Assembly (NCBI GenBank): GCA_041855445.1
Contig: JBHAEG010000067.1
Coordinates: 70,959-134,958, forward strand
Reading direction: 5' to 3'
DNA from: Faucicola sp041855445
GTDB lineage: Bacteria > Pseudomonadota > Gammaproteobacteria > Pseudomonadales > Moraxellaceae
DNA length: 64,000 bases
Part shown: one piece after another, positions 44,561 to 53,354 of the stretch
Layout of the letters: every line of letters begins with the position of its first letter
How positions within the stretch are numbered: the stretch's first letter is position 1
Program-made: the position numbers and the translations under genes
The notes under the pieces: model-generated
Database searches by the model: none
Seen by the model: only the letters and a program-made list of their open reading frames with translations
Told to the model about the DNA's origin: nothing

Positions 44561-45259
44561 TTAATAGCCTTGCTCGACTAGTTTTAAGTAATTATTACAA
44601 CTATTTTTATTGCCGTTATCACAAGCTTTGCTAAACCATTCCTTAGCTTTTGCATAGTCTTGTTGTACGCCTTGACCTTTTGAGTATAAAATGCCTAGAT
44701 TGTATTGAGCAGATGTAAAATCTTGATTGGCAGATTTTTCAAACCAGTTAAAAGCTTGTTTGTAATCTTGTTTGACACTTTCGCCAAACGCATACATGAT
44801 ACCTAAATTATATTGTGATTGTGGGATACCTTGATTAGCTGCTTTTTCATACCAGTGGATAGCTTGTTTATCATCTTGTTTTACGCCTTGTCCATTGTCA
44901 TAGCTAACGGCGACACTGTGTTGAGCCTTGGCATGACCTTGATTGGCTGACATGGTGTACCAGTCAAAGGCTTTTTTATAATCTTGTTCAACAATTTTAC
45001 CTTCTTTGTATAATGTGGCTAAATTGTATTGGGCATCGGCATCACCTTGATTGGCAGATTTTTCCCACCATGTTAAAGCTTGAGTATGGTCTTGAGCGAC
45101 ACCTTTGCCATCATAATACATTTCAGCTAAAGTGCTTTGAGCTTTTGCATTGCCCGCTTCAGCAGATTGTTTGATTTCGACAAAGTTGTTAGCGATAGCG
45201 GTCGTTGATACACTAATAACAACAAGTGACACAAGCATATTTTTATAGAAATCTTTCAT
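44561..45259 (-). CDS. exported Sel1-repeat protein
   Basis: The 232-residue protein has a signal peptide (cleavage near TAIA-NNF) and about five Sel1-like repeats of 36 residues (for example AEMYYDGKGVAQDHTQALTWW, then YNLGILYSKGQGVQQDYAKA). Sel1 repeats form a helical solenoid used in protein contacts, often in the periplasm. A CDNGNKNSCNNY segment near the end may form a disulfide. The partner is unknown. Confidence 0.88.
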   Translation of the reverse strand: MKDFYKNMLVSLVVISVSTTAIANNFVEIKQSAEAGNAKAQSTLAEMYYDGKGVAQDHTQALTWWEKSANQGDADAQYNLATLYKEGKIVEQDYKKAFDWYTMSANQGHAKAQHSVAVSYDNGQGVKQDDKQAIHWYEKAANQGIPQSQYNLGIMYAFGESVKQDYKQAFNWFEKSANQDFTSAQYNLGILYSKGQGVQQDYAKAKEWFSKACDNGNKNSCNNYLKLVEQGY

Positions 45260-45453
45260 GATATTTCAACTTATTTTAACGAAAAAATCCGAGTTTTTTA
45301 ATATTTTATCATATTTATCAATAGTTTGCATTTTATTGATATGTTTGTAGCATTTAGTAACAAATAAAAAAATAAAGTGGTAAAACTGATAACGAGTATA
45401 ATGGATTTGTGTCTTGTTAAAACTAAAATCACAAACCCAATTGTCATTTGGCT

Positions 45454-46599
45454 TTAAAAAATTCGTCCGCTATTATTTACTTTGGCATATTTTGAGATAT
45501 TTTTTTCAATATTTTGAGCAATATGTAAATAGTAGCTGGCAAATTCATCACCTATCCCATCATTAGCAATTACGCTAGGTATGCCCTTATCCGCTTGTTG
45601 GCGAATATTGCTTGCCAGTGGTAATTGTCCTAATAATGGTACTTGATAGCGTTTTGCCATTTGTTCACCACCACCCGTCCCAAAAATTGCTTCAGTGTGT
45701 CCACAGTTTGAGCAAGTGTGTAATGCCATATTTTCCACGACCCCCAATACGGGAATATTGGTTTTATAAAACATCTCGATACCTTTTTGAGCGTCAAGTA
45801 AAGCAATATGTTGAGGTGTCGTTACAATAACTGCTCCTGTGACAGGGATACGTTGAGCTAACGTTAGTTGAATGTCACCTGTACCCGGAGGCATATCGAT
45901 TAATAAAAAATCTAAATTTGGCCAATTTGTTTGCCCATATAATTGCATTAATGCTCCTGTTGCTTTAGAACCACGCCATGCAATTGGTGTATTATCATCG
46001 CTGAGTAAACTGCCAATTGATAAAATTGGCATACCATAAGCATCAATTGGTACAAATTGTTCATTTTCCAAAATAGGTTGTACTCCTGCTACATTGAGCA
46101 TCGTAGGAATTGATGGTCCATAAATATCTGCATCAAGTACGCCAACTTTATTTCCCAATTTTTGTAAGGCAAGGGCGATATTCACAGTTGTGGTAGATTT
46201 GCCAACACCGCCTTTACCAGAAGCGATAACTACAATATGTTTAATACGAGGGTGAGGCGTTAAGTCAGCTTGGGTAGGGGCTTTTTTGCTGATAGCAGGC
46301 TCGCTGGCAGGCATGGCATTCGTAGTTGTTGGCAATGTAGGTTTTTGTTTAGTTTTATGTAAAGTGACATTAAAATTTAGCTCATGAATGCCGTGTTGAT
46401 ATAATTGTTCACCCAGTTGTTGATGTAAAATGTTAGGGTCAATATTATCAGGTATCACTAAATCTAAGGTTAAAACTTCCCCTATTTGTTGTATATTTTT
46501 TATCATAGGTTTTAGTAACATGCCTTGTATTTGATAATGTTCTAAAATATGTAGCACTGGTTTTGAGGGCTGATGATTTTTTTTAAAAATATTAAACAT
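45454..46599 (-). CDS. mrp: Mrp/ApbC iron-sulfur carrier ATPase
   Basis: The 381-residue P-loop protein binds and transfers Fe-S clusters. An N-terminal MIP18-like (DUF59-type) domain (about residues 10-90) is followed by a Pro/Thr/Lys linker. The ATPase domain follows with the deviant Walker A ASGKGGVGKSTTT, LDADIYGPSIPTM, DMPPGTGDIQLTL and the cluster-binding CSNCG. It is also called apbC. In Acinetobacter it often sits near metG and dcd; here only dcd is near. Confidence 0.93.
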   Translation of the reverse strand: MFNIFKKNHQPSKPVLHILEHYQIQGMLLKPMIKNIQQIGEVLTLDLVIPDNIDPNILHQQLGEQLYQHGIHELNFNVTLHKTKQKPTLPTTTNAMPASEPAISKKAPTQADLTPHPRIKHIVVIASGKGGVGKSTTTVNIALALQKLGNKVGVLDADIYGPSIPTMLNVAGVQPILENEQFVPIDAYGMPILSIGSLLSDDNTPIAWRGSKATGALMQLYGQTNWPNLDFLLIDMPPGTGDIQLTLAQRIPVTGAVIVTTPQHIALLDAQKGIEMFYKTNIPVLGVVENMALHTCSNCGHTEAIFGTGGGEQMAKRYQVPLLGQLPLASNIRQQADKGIPSVIANDGIGDEFASYYLHIAQNIEKNISKYAKVNNSGRIF

Positions 46600-46712
46600 A
46601 GATATGAACCTGTTATATGAATAGATAAAATAATTTGGTTATTGTACTACAGATGCGATGAATGGATTTGTAATATATATTTTTACCATGTAAAAAATTT
46701 GTATAAAAAAAG

Positions 46713-46733
46713 ACCCTCTAGGTTATAGAGGGT
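46713..46733 (-). terminator. terminator of the PepSY gene cluster
   Basis: ACCCTCTA (46713-46720) pairs with TAGAGGGT (46726-46733) around 5 bases, and the minus strand continues with CTTTTTTT. It lies about 40 bases past the last PepSY stop. Confidence 0.8.
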
Positions 46734-46773
46734 TGTGTTAAAGGTGGTTTTATTAAAAATATTATTATAATAA

Positions 46774-47097
46774 TTAATAATCGACACGTTTTTTAATAAT
46801 AGCTCCAGAACGTGCATCAACTGAGATATCATACTCTGTACGGTTTTTGATAACTTCAACGTCATAATGTGGACGACCATCGTTATCAAAATCAATGCTT
46901 TTAATTCTAGCTCCTTTGCCAACACTATTGATTGCAATTTGTTTTGCCCGAGCAACCGAAATTTTTGCACTTTGTTGCACACGGCGTTCATAACGGTCAT
47001 CGTCATCATAGTCATTATCAGCTAAGCTAACAGCACTCACTCCCATTAAACTTACGGCTATTAGCATAGATTTTGCAATGGTTGATAAATATTTCAT
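46774..47097 (-). CDS. exported single PepSY-domain protein (third of a tandem set)
   Basis: The 107-residue protein has a signal peptide (cleavage near SLA-DND), an Asp/Arg-rich start (NDYDDDDRYERR) and one PepSY domain (ISVARAKQIAINSVGKGARIKSIDFDNDGRPHYDVEVI, SVDARSGAIIKK). PepSY domains are often found as inhibitors of proteases or as periplasmic sensors. It is the most divergent of the three tandem genes and is followed by the terminator. Confidence 0.82.
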   Translation of the reverse strand: MKYLSTIAKSMLIAVSLMGVSAVSLADNDYDDDDRYERRVQQSAKISVARAKQIAINSVGKGARIKSIDFDNDGRPHYDVEVIKNRTEYDISVDARSGAIIKKRVDY

Positions 47098-47123
47098 AAA
47101 AGCCCTTCTATATCTATTAAGAA

Positions 47124-47624
47124 TTAATCATCAATTTTTTTGCTTAAAACAGCTCCAGTATTGGCATCGATTTTGACATCATATTGAACATAATTATTCA
47201 TGACTTCTACATCATAGTAGGTTTTGCCTAATTTGCTGTCAAAATCTACTTTTATCGCTTGACCATTGCCAACTGCTTTAACAGCATTTGTAATGGCTTG
47301 GTCAAATGAAATTTTTGCATTTGCGTTGGCAGTAGCACCAGTACTTGCATCAATGTCTACTTTGTATTTGACATCGTTTTTAATGATATCAACTTCATAA
47401 TATGATTTACCAAAATTCATATCAAAATCGGTATCAACTGCTTGTCCACCACCAACGGCTTTTACTGCATTAGTCACCGCTTGTTCCATAGAAATATTTG
47501 CTTTTTGTTGAACTTGTCTTTCTAAAAAGTTATCATCAGCAAATGCAAGTGATGTGATGGAAGCCATACCAAGAAAACCGATGGTAAACATTGCTGATTT
47601 TGTAAGTTTTGATACATTTTTCAT
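47124..47624 (-). CDS. exported double PepSY-domain protein
   Basis: The 166-residue protein has a signal peptide (cleavage near AFA-DDN) and two PepSY units. The first is ISMEQAVTNAVKAVGGGQAVDTDFDMNFGKSYYEVDII and the second is ISFDQAITNAVKAVGNGQAIKVDFDSKLGKTYYDVEVM. The units are closely alike, which indicates internal duplication. It starts 61 bases after the stop of the first PepSY gene and ends 26 bases before the next. Confidence 0.85.
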   Translation of the reverse strand: MKNVSKLTKSAMFTIGFLGMASITSLAFADDNFLERQVQQKANISMEQAVTNAVKAVGGGQAVDTDFDMNFGKSYYEVDIIKNDVKYKVDIDASTGATANANAKISFDQAITNAVKAVGNGQAIKVDFDSKLGKTYYDVEVMNNYVQYDVKIDANTGAVLSKKIDD

Positions 47625-47685
47625 ATTAACACCATAAGTTGATTGAATAAAAATTGATTGAATAAAAAAGCATAGATTGTGCTAA

Positions 47686-47985
47686 TTAGTCATCGATATT
47701 TTTGCTTAAGATTGCACCAGTATTTGCATCAACTTTTACATCATATTTGCTATAGCCTTTTGCTACTTCAACTTCATAGTAAGATTTACCAAATTTTACA
47801 TCAAAATCAACATCAGTCGCTTCACCACCACCAACAGCTTTTACAGCATTTGCGACCGCTTGATCATAAGAAACTTTAGCTTTTTGTTGAGCTTGCATTT
47901 CTAAATAGTCATCACCTGCAAAAGCGGTGCTACCTAAGCCAAGTAAACTAACAGCAATAACGGCAGATTTTACAAAGTTTTTCAT
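47686..47985 (-). CDS. exported single PepSY-domain protein (first of a tandem set)
   Basis: The 99-residue protein has a signal peptide (cleavage near AFA-GDD) and one PepSY unit (VSYDQAVANAVKAVGGGEATDVDFDVKFGKSYYEVEV, NTGAILSKNIDD). It is very close to the units of the neighbouring double-domain protein, including the C-terminal NTGAxLSKxIDD. A GGAAAA ribosome-binding site precedes the ATG. The region upstream carries repeated GGTATGTG half-sites. Confidence 0.85.
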   Translation of the reverse strand: MKNFVKSAVIAVSLLGLGSTAFAGDDYLEMQAQQKAKVSYDQAVANAVKAVGGGEATDVDFDVKFGKSYYEVEVAKGYSKYDVKVDANTGAILSKNIDD

Positions 47986-48019
47986 AAGTTTTTTCCAATT
48001 TAGTCAATTTCGTTTAGTT

Positions 48020-48068
48020 GGTATGTGACTTAGATAAACCATTTAACACATACCTTGTTGGTATGTGT
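48020..48068. promoter_or_regulatory. three GGTATGTG half-sites upstream of the PepSY cluster
   Basis: GGTATGTG occurs at 48020-48027 and 48060-48067, with its exact complement CACATACC at 48047-48054. They lie 35-83 bases before the first PepSY start. The inner pair could also fold as a 9-base stem with a 5-base loop on the minus strand (end of the reductase transcript), but no T-run follows. An operator with three half-sites is my preferred reading. Confidence 0.45.
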
Positions 48069-48122
48069 GTATGATAAAACATGAAGCTTATGGTAATCTT
48101 AAGAAAAAAATAATTTTAAAAA

Positions 48123-49520
48123 TCAGATTTTTAATGAGGCTGTAGCGATAACTTGTCCATTATCTATTTTTTCTAAAGATAGTGTAGTAGGGGTTTCTTG
48201 ACGGATTTGCCAAGGGATTGGAGATTTACAAAATCCTGTCACCGTGACTGAAATTGCTTTAGTTTTTAATTTGATAACGGGTGGTTGATGATGATAGACA
48301 AATGCTTTGTCTAAACTTAAGATTTGATAAGCAATAGTATCTGCCTGCTGTCGTAATGGGGCAACAAATCGACATGGCTCACCAGCAATAGCAATACAGT
48401 CGCCAATCGCATAAATATGAGTTTGAGATGTTTGTAATGTGGCTGGATTAACATTAATTCCTTGATGTAATTGAAAATCAATCTTGGCTCGTTTAGGTAA
48501 ACGTTCATCAATGATTAATCCTGTACTAGCAACGATTAAATCAACATTGAATGTTGTAATTTTTTCTGTGAGACAGTCTTTGCTATGGATTTGATAAGAT
48601 TGATTAATTGCTTGAATAAATTCAATGTTTTGCCCGCCAATAAATTCAACGCCTGCCTGTTGTAGTGCAGATTGAATACGCTTGCCCGCTTGTTCTGGTA
48701 AGATTTCTGCCAAAGGTGTATGATTTTTATCAAGTAAAATAACCTGATGCCCACTATTAGCAAGGTCTTCGGCAAACTCTGTACCAATCATACCTGCACC
48801 AATAACAGCAATACGTTGTTGGGATTTTTCAGCAAGTTTTTGTTGTAACTGGCTAAACATTTGCACATGATTAATTCGCCAAACTAGCTGTGGTGGTAAA
48901 CAAGGTGGTAAAGCAGGTTTTGCTCCAATGGCCAACACCAAATTATCATAGTCAAAATCGCCTCGTGTGGTGTGAATTTGTTGAGTTTGACTATCAATAT
49001 GAGTCACGAACGTATTAGCAACTAAATGAACGTTTAAAATCTGGCTTGCCTGTTCGCCTGTTTGTTGAATTAGACCATTTTCGATAGTTTTTCCTTGACT
49101 GATTGCAACAGATAACAAAGGCTTTAAATAACGGTCGCCATTGTCGGCAGTAATTAAAGTAATAGGATAATCTGCATCTAAATTACGCACAGCTTCAACC
49201 ATTGCCCAACCTGCCAGCCCTGCTCCAATAATGACCAAACCGCCTGTGGTAACAGGGCGTTGGCTGGCAGGTAAATGAGTTACAGTACGAGCTTGATATG
49301 GTTCAAAATCACGTTTAGTCACGCCACATAAGGGACAAACCCAGTCATCAGGAATATCCTCAAATCGTGTACCAGCAGGCAAGCCACCATCTGGGTCACC
49401 TAGTTTTTCATCATAAATCCAACCACACGCCCGACATAAAAACTGTTTCCAAGAGCCTCGTCCATCTGTTGGATTACCATCAATATCCATATTTACATTA
49501 ATTAATGCTAAATCATTCAT
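48123..49520 (-). CDS. rubredoxin fused to NAD(P)H:rubredoxin reductase
   Basis: The 465-residue fusion begins with a rubredoxin domain (residues about 25-77; iron ligands Cys29, Cys32, Cys62 and Cys65 in CRACGWIYDE and VCPLCGVTK). A pyridine-nucleotide flavoprotein reductase follows, with FAD-binding IIGAGLAGWAMVEA, NAD-binding AVIGAGMIGTEFAEDL, and YAIGDCIAIAG. It should pass electrons from NAD(P)H through FAD to the iron centre within one chain. Its start overlaps the stop of the upstream ACAD-fold gene by four bases (ATGA), so the two are translationally coupled and probably act together. Confidence 0.9.
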   Translation of the reverse strand: MNDLALINVNMDIDGNPTDGRGSWKQFLCRACGWIYDEKLGDPDGGLPAGTRFEDIPDDWVCPLCGVTKRDFEPYQARTVTHLPASQRPVTTGGLVIIGAGLAGWAMVEAVRNLDADYPITLITADNGDRYLKPLLSVAISQGKTIENGLIQQTGEQASQILNVHLVANTFVTHIDSQTQQIHTTRGDFDYDNLVLAIGAKPALPPCLPPQLVWRINHVQMFSQLQQKLAEKSQQRIAVIGAGMIGTEFAEDLANSGHQVILLDKNHTPLAEILPEQAGKRIQSALQQAGVEFIGGQNIEFIQAINQSYQIHSKDCLTEKITTFNVDLIVASTGLIIDERLPKRAKIDFQLHQGINVNPATLQTSQTHIYAIGDCIAIAGEPCRFVAPLRQQADTIAYQILSLDKAFVYHHQPPVIKLKTKAISVTVTGFCKSPIPWQIRQETPTTLSLEKIDNGQVIATASLKI

Positions 49521-50713
49521 GCTGGCGTTACCTCAGTCATCAATTGATGAGATAAATAACGTAAATGTTTAATCGCAGGAGTGACAATAGCGACAAATTG
49601 AGCCTCTCGTAATCGGCGTTGTGGATTGGCAGTCATTAGATAACCTTTAGCACCTTGATGTAATAGCCCTGCCTGAGTTGCTCGCAAAGCTAATTTCGCC
49701 CCTTGAATGCGTAAATCTAACACATCTAATAAATAATCTTTTGACGGTTCAAACGGCGTTTTTGCCAGTTCATGCACCTTAGTAATCGCCCCATCTACTG
49801 CCAACTGTAAATCGCCAGCTTGGTCCTCTAAAAACTGATTAACATGTCCTAACTGTGGCGAAACAGCAATAATATCATCAATGGCTCCTTGAATAATCCC
49901 AATGCCAATCCCCATCTGCATCAAGACAAATGCCCCACGAATTCGTTCAATAAAGGGTTTGGCAGGGTCAGCGATAATGCTATCATTTGGAACGAAATAA
50001 TTATCTAATTGAATTTGCCAAGTGCTAGAACCTTCCATTCCGCTAAAAGTTGGGCAAGGATTTAATCGCCATTGTCCTGACCGTTGTTTATCAAAACTTA
50101 ATAAAAAGAAAATATCTTTTACCCGTTCACCAAAATTTTCAACGCTAGCAATCGCTCCGCAATATTGATTTGGAGCAATATGACTAATCCAAGGCAAAGT
50201 TCCTGATACTAAATAACCACCATCAACTATTTTTGCTCGTAAAATCATGGACTCAATATTTGCCCAAGTTTTCATTGGGTTAGATAATGCTGTGCCACCA
50301 AAGGTTTCACCTAGCATATGATTAAATAAACGTTTGCCTTTTAGTTCACAATTTTCTGATTGGTCAAGATATAAACCACAAACTTGATGACACCAAGTTA
50401 AAAATCCTGTCGTACCACAGACACGGCTAATTGCACTCATTGCATCAATCGCTACGGCAAATCGATTACCTTGACTGTTTAATAACGCAGAAAAAGCCCC
50501 TGCTTTGGCAAGCTGTGCCATTTCTGCTGTTGGATAGTAACCTTTATCAATGTCTATCACTTTTGGGGTAAGTCGTTGTTTAGCAATAATCGCTACATTT
50601 TTTAGTAAAACATCATTATCTTGCCATTCTTGAATTGTGGGTAATTCTAATTGATAATTAAGTTTATCTTGATAATTAGCTAAAAAACTTGTATCAAATG
50701 TTGATATGGTCAT
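49517..50713 (-). CDS. acyl-CoA-dehydrogenase-fold flavoprotein
   Basis: The 398-residue protein has the acyl-CoA dehydrogenase fold: an N-terminal helical domain (AKAGAFSALL, AISRVCGTTGFLTWCHQVCGLYL), the middle beta domain (GGYLVSGTLPWISH, FFLLSF) and a C-terminal helical domain ending NPQRRLREAQFVAIVTPAIKHL. The C-terminal EGT-type motif and a recognisable catalytic glutamate of fatty acyl-CoA dehydrogenases are absent. The protein therefore more likely belongs with the flavin-dependent oxygenase or oxidase branch (DszC/HpaH-like fold). It is coupled to a rubredoxin-reductase gene, a plausible electron donor. The substrate is unknown. Confidence 0.8.
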   Translation of the reverse strand: MTISTFDTSFLANYQDKLNYQLELPTIQEWQDNDVLLKNVAIIAKQRLTPKVIDIDKGYYPTAEMAQLAKAGAFSALLNSQGNRFAVAIDAMSAISRVCGTTGFLTWCHQVCGLYLDQSENCELKGKRLFNHMLGETFGGTALSNPMKTWANIESMILRAKIVDGGYLVSGTLPWISHIAPNQYCGAIASVENFGERVKDIFFLLSFDKQRSGQWRLNPCPTFSGMEGSSTWQIQLDNYFVPNDSIIADPAKPFIERIRGAFVLMQMGIGIGIIQGAIDDIIAVSPQLGHVNQFLEDQAGDLQLAVDGAITKVHELAKTPFEPSKDYLLDVLDLRIQGAKLALRATQAGLLHQGAKGYLMTANPQRRLREAQFVAIVTPAIKHLRYLSHQLMTEVTPA

Positions 50714-50816
50714 AAAACTTTGCCCAATTATAAAAAATAAAATTTTATTATTATAATGAAAAAGAGCAAAACTTTATATTCTAGTTTGGCATATTAATAA
50801 TCAAATTTTCTATAAC

Positions 50817-51608
50817 CTACAATAAAATCTCTAGCACAAATTTTGTACCAATAAATGCAATACCCAATAAAATAATGCCATAAAGTGTCATATTAGTTGC
50901 TCGAGTACCTCGCCAACCTAATCGCCAATGTCCTAATAATAATCCACCAAAGGTCAGCCATGATAATACACTAAATACCGTTTTATGAGCCAAATGTTGT
51001 GCTAATAAATCTTGGGTATCAATAAATCCCAATGCCAATGATATAGACAACAGCACAAAACCAACAGTAATCATATCAAATAGTAACGCTTCCATACTTT
51101 GTAATGAAGGTAACTTATTGACCCAAATTCGATGAATGGTCTGATGTTTTAATTCTCGAATTTGCCATCGTAACATTATCGCTTGTACTGCTGACATAAA
51201 TAATACGCAATAACTAGCTAATGATAAAATAATATGTCCTTGTAAAATAACGGTTAAATGCGTTAGTGGTTGATAAGGAGCTGTGGCTATAAAACCTGCA
51301 ATCACCCCAGCCAATGCCAATGGCGTTGCTAAGATACCTAATGGTAAAATTGGACGATACAAACAAAACAACCAATAAAACAACAACATAAATAATGTTG
51401 TTAAAGAAATTACATTGAATAAATTAAAGTTTAAACCATATAACGTAAAGATTTTAGGATAAAGTGTTGCCATATGTGCCAGCATACCCACAATTAACCA
51501 GCCAAGAGTTATCCCTTTATGAATAGGTTTTTGTTGAACCACGCCCCACACTAAATATAAGGTAGCAAGACCATAACAAATAATAGACAGTATCAGCAAT
51601 AAAAACAT
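50817..51608 (-). CDS. CcsA/YpjD-type cytochrome c assembly family membrane protein
   Basis: The product, about 263 residues, is an inner-membrane protein with eight hydrophobic segments and the family end pattern HKTVFSVLSWLTFGGLLLGHWRLGWRGTRA, as in E. coli YpjD. The frame opens at a TTG (51644), but ATG 51608 has AGGG seven bases upstream and is preferred. Like ypjD it lies divergent from ffh. The family resembles haem-handling CcsA, but this subgroup's role is not established. Confidence 0.87.
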   Translation of the reverse strand: MFLLLILSIICYGLATLYLVWGVVQQKPIHKGITLGWLIVGMLAHMATLYPKIFTLYGLNFNLFNVISLTTLFMLLFYWLFCLYRPILPLGILATPLALAGVIAGFIATAPYQPLTHLTVILQGHIILSLASYCVLFMSAVQAIMLRWQIRELKHQTIHRIWVNKLPSLQSMEALLFDMITVGFVLLSISLALGFIDTQDLLAQHLAHKTVFSVLSWLTFGGLLLGHWRLGWRGTRATNMTLYGIILLGIAFIGTKFVLEILL

Positions 51609-51791
51609 GATAAACCCTAAAAATAGATTTGGCGAATTGCCCAATAATGTACAATGTTATCCTAAAATTATACGCAAAAATACAGTTTCGCCTAATTAAT
51701 TTGTTATTTTATCAGTAAATTGTTAGTAGTTTTTAGCTATTTATCATAGAATAGCCATATTGATTTTGAAAAATTTTTTTGAGATACAACT

Positions 51792-53282
51792 ATGTTTGAT
51801 ACACTGACCGAACGACTATCCAACAGCTTACGCAATATTTCAGGCACAGGACAACTGACTGAAGATAATATCAAAGATACTTTACGAGAAGTTCGCATGG
51901 CACTACTTGAGGCAGACGTTGCCTTACCTGTGACTCGTGATTTTGTAGCAAAAGTCAAAGAAAAAGCACTTGGACAGGAAGTATTAAAAGAGTTAGCACC
52001 AGGTCAAGCCTTTGTCAAAATTGTATATGACGAATTAACAGAAATGATGGGTAGTGCTAATCAACAGCTTGAAATGACTGGCAAGCCACCAATCGTTTAT
52101 TTATTAGCAGGTTTACAAGGAGCGGGAAAAACTACAACTGCAGGTAAACTTGCCAAATATTTACAAGAACGTCAAAAGAAAAAAGTCATGCTAGTATCGG
52201 CAGACGTATATCGTCCAGCCGCTATCAAACAGCTTGAACAAGTTGCCAATCAAGTTGGTGCAAGCTTTGTTGAGTCAAGCACCAACGAAAATCCAATCGA
52301 TATTGCTAAACGAGCCATTGAACAGGCGAAAATTAAATATCAAGATATTTTAATTATTGATACTGCAGGGCGTTTGCATATTGATGCAGACATGATGGAT
52401 GAAATTAAAGCCCTCACATCAGCTGTCAATCCATCAGAAACATTATTTGTTGTCGATTCAATGACAGGTCAAGATGCTGCCAATACAGCTAAAGCTTTTA
52501 ATGATGCCTTACCATTGACAGGGGTTATTCTTACCAAAACTGATGGTGACGCTCGAGGTGGGGCTGCACTTTCTGTACGAGCCATTACGGGCAAGCCTAT
52601 CAAATTTTTAGGGCGAGGCGAAAAACTAGATGCCCTTGAACCTTTTCACCCAGAACGGATTGCCCAACGAATTTTAGGCATGGGTGACGTTTTATCGCTG
52701 GTCGAAGAAGTTGAGCAAAAAATCGACCGTGAAAAAGCAGAAAAAATGGCGAAAAAAATTCAAAAGGGCGGTGAGTTTGACCTTGAAGATTTATTAACGC
52801 AATTTCAACAAATGAAAAATTTGGGTGGTATGGCAGGATTTTTGGATAAAATGCCTGGTATGGCAGGAGCAGATATTCAAAAAGCAGTACAAGAAGCCAA
52901 ACCAGAAGAAAAAGTCAAAGAAATGGAAGCTTTAATTCATTCAATGACACCTTATGAACGCCGTAATCCTGATAAAATCAATCCAAGTCGTAAACGGCGT
53001 ATTGCAGCGGGTTCAGGTAAAACTGTTCATGATGTTAATCAGTTATTAAAACAACATAAACAGATGGCAAAAATGATGAAAATGTTATCTGACCCATCGG
53101 GCATTAGTCGCATGATGAAAGCTGTTCAAGGGCTTGGCAGAGGCATGAGTGGAGGCCCGCTGTTTGGTGGTTCTGGACAAAATGCAACGGCTAATCCTAA
53201 CAATCCAAACCTACAAATGCCAAATATTAACAATGACAGTTTAAAAGATGTCACGCCACCAAAATTTAAAACACGTTTTTAA
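51792..53282 (+). CDS. ffh: signal recognition particle protein Ffh
   Basis: The 496-residue SRP GTPase binds signal sequences of nascent membrane proteins and 4.5S RNA. The N domain is at residues 1-90. The G domain has GLQGAGKTTTAGKLA, DVYRPAA, DTAGRLH, TKTDGDARGGAAL and GRGEKLDAL. The M domain is methionine-rich (QQMKNLGGMAGFLDKMPGM, MTPYERRNPDKINPSRKRRIAAGSG). The C-terminal tail after about residue 440 is Gly/Asn/Pro-rich and longer than in E. coli. Confidence 0.97.
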   Translation: MFDTLTERLSNSLRNISGTGQLTEDNIKDTLREVRMALLEADVALPVTRDFVAKVKEKALGQEVLKELAPGQAFVKIVYDELTEMMGSANQQLEMTGKPPIVYLLAGLQGAGKTTTAGKLAKYLQERQKKKVMLVSADVYRPAAIKQLEQVANQVGASFVESSTNENPIDIAKRAIEQAKIKYQDILIIDTAGRLHIDADMMDEIKALTSAVNPSETLFVVDSMTGQDAANTAKAFNDALPLTGVILTKTDGDARGGAALSVRAITGKPIKFLGRGEKLDALEPFHPERIAQRILGMGDVLSLVEEVEQKIDREKAEKMAKKIQKGGEFDLEDLLTQFQQMKNLGGMAGFLDKMPGMAGADIQKAVQEAKPEEKVKEMEALIHSMTPYERRNPDKINPSRKRRIAAGSGKTVHDVNQLLKQHKQMAKMMKMLSDPSGISRMMKAVQGLGRGMSGGPLFGGSGQNATANPNNPNLQMPNINNDSLKDVTPPKFKTRF

Positions 53283-53298
53283 TAAAACTTAAACATAA

Positions 53299-53327
53299 AA
53301 AAGGGCAATCATTAAGATTGCCCTTTT
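53299..53327. terminator. bidirectional terminator between ffh and the nitroreductase gene
   Basis: AAAAGGGCAATC (53299-53310) pairs perfectly with GATTGCCCTTTT (53316-53327) around 5 bases, followed by TTATTTATTT on the plus strand. Confidence 0.85.
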
Positions 53328-53354
53328 ATTTATTTGCTATATTTTTTTGAATAA

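Noticed and set aside
48020..48068. Insertion-sequence end or CRISPR-like repeats
   Set aside because: Only three 8-base words, with no spacers of equal length, no transposase and no target duplication.
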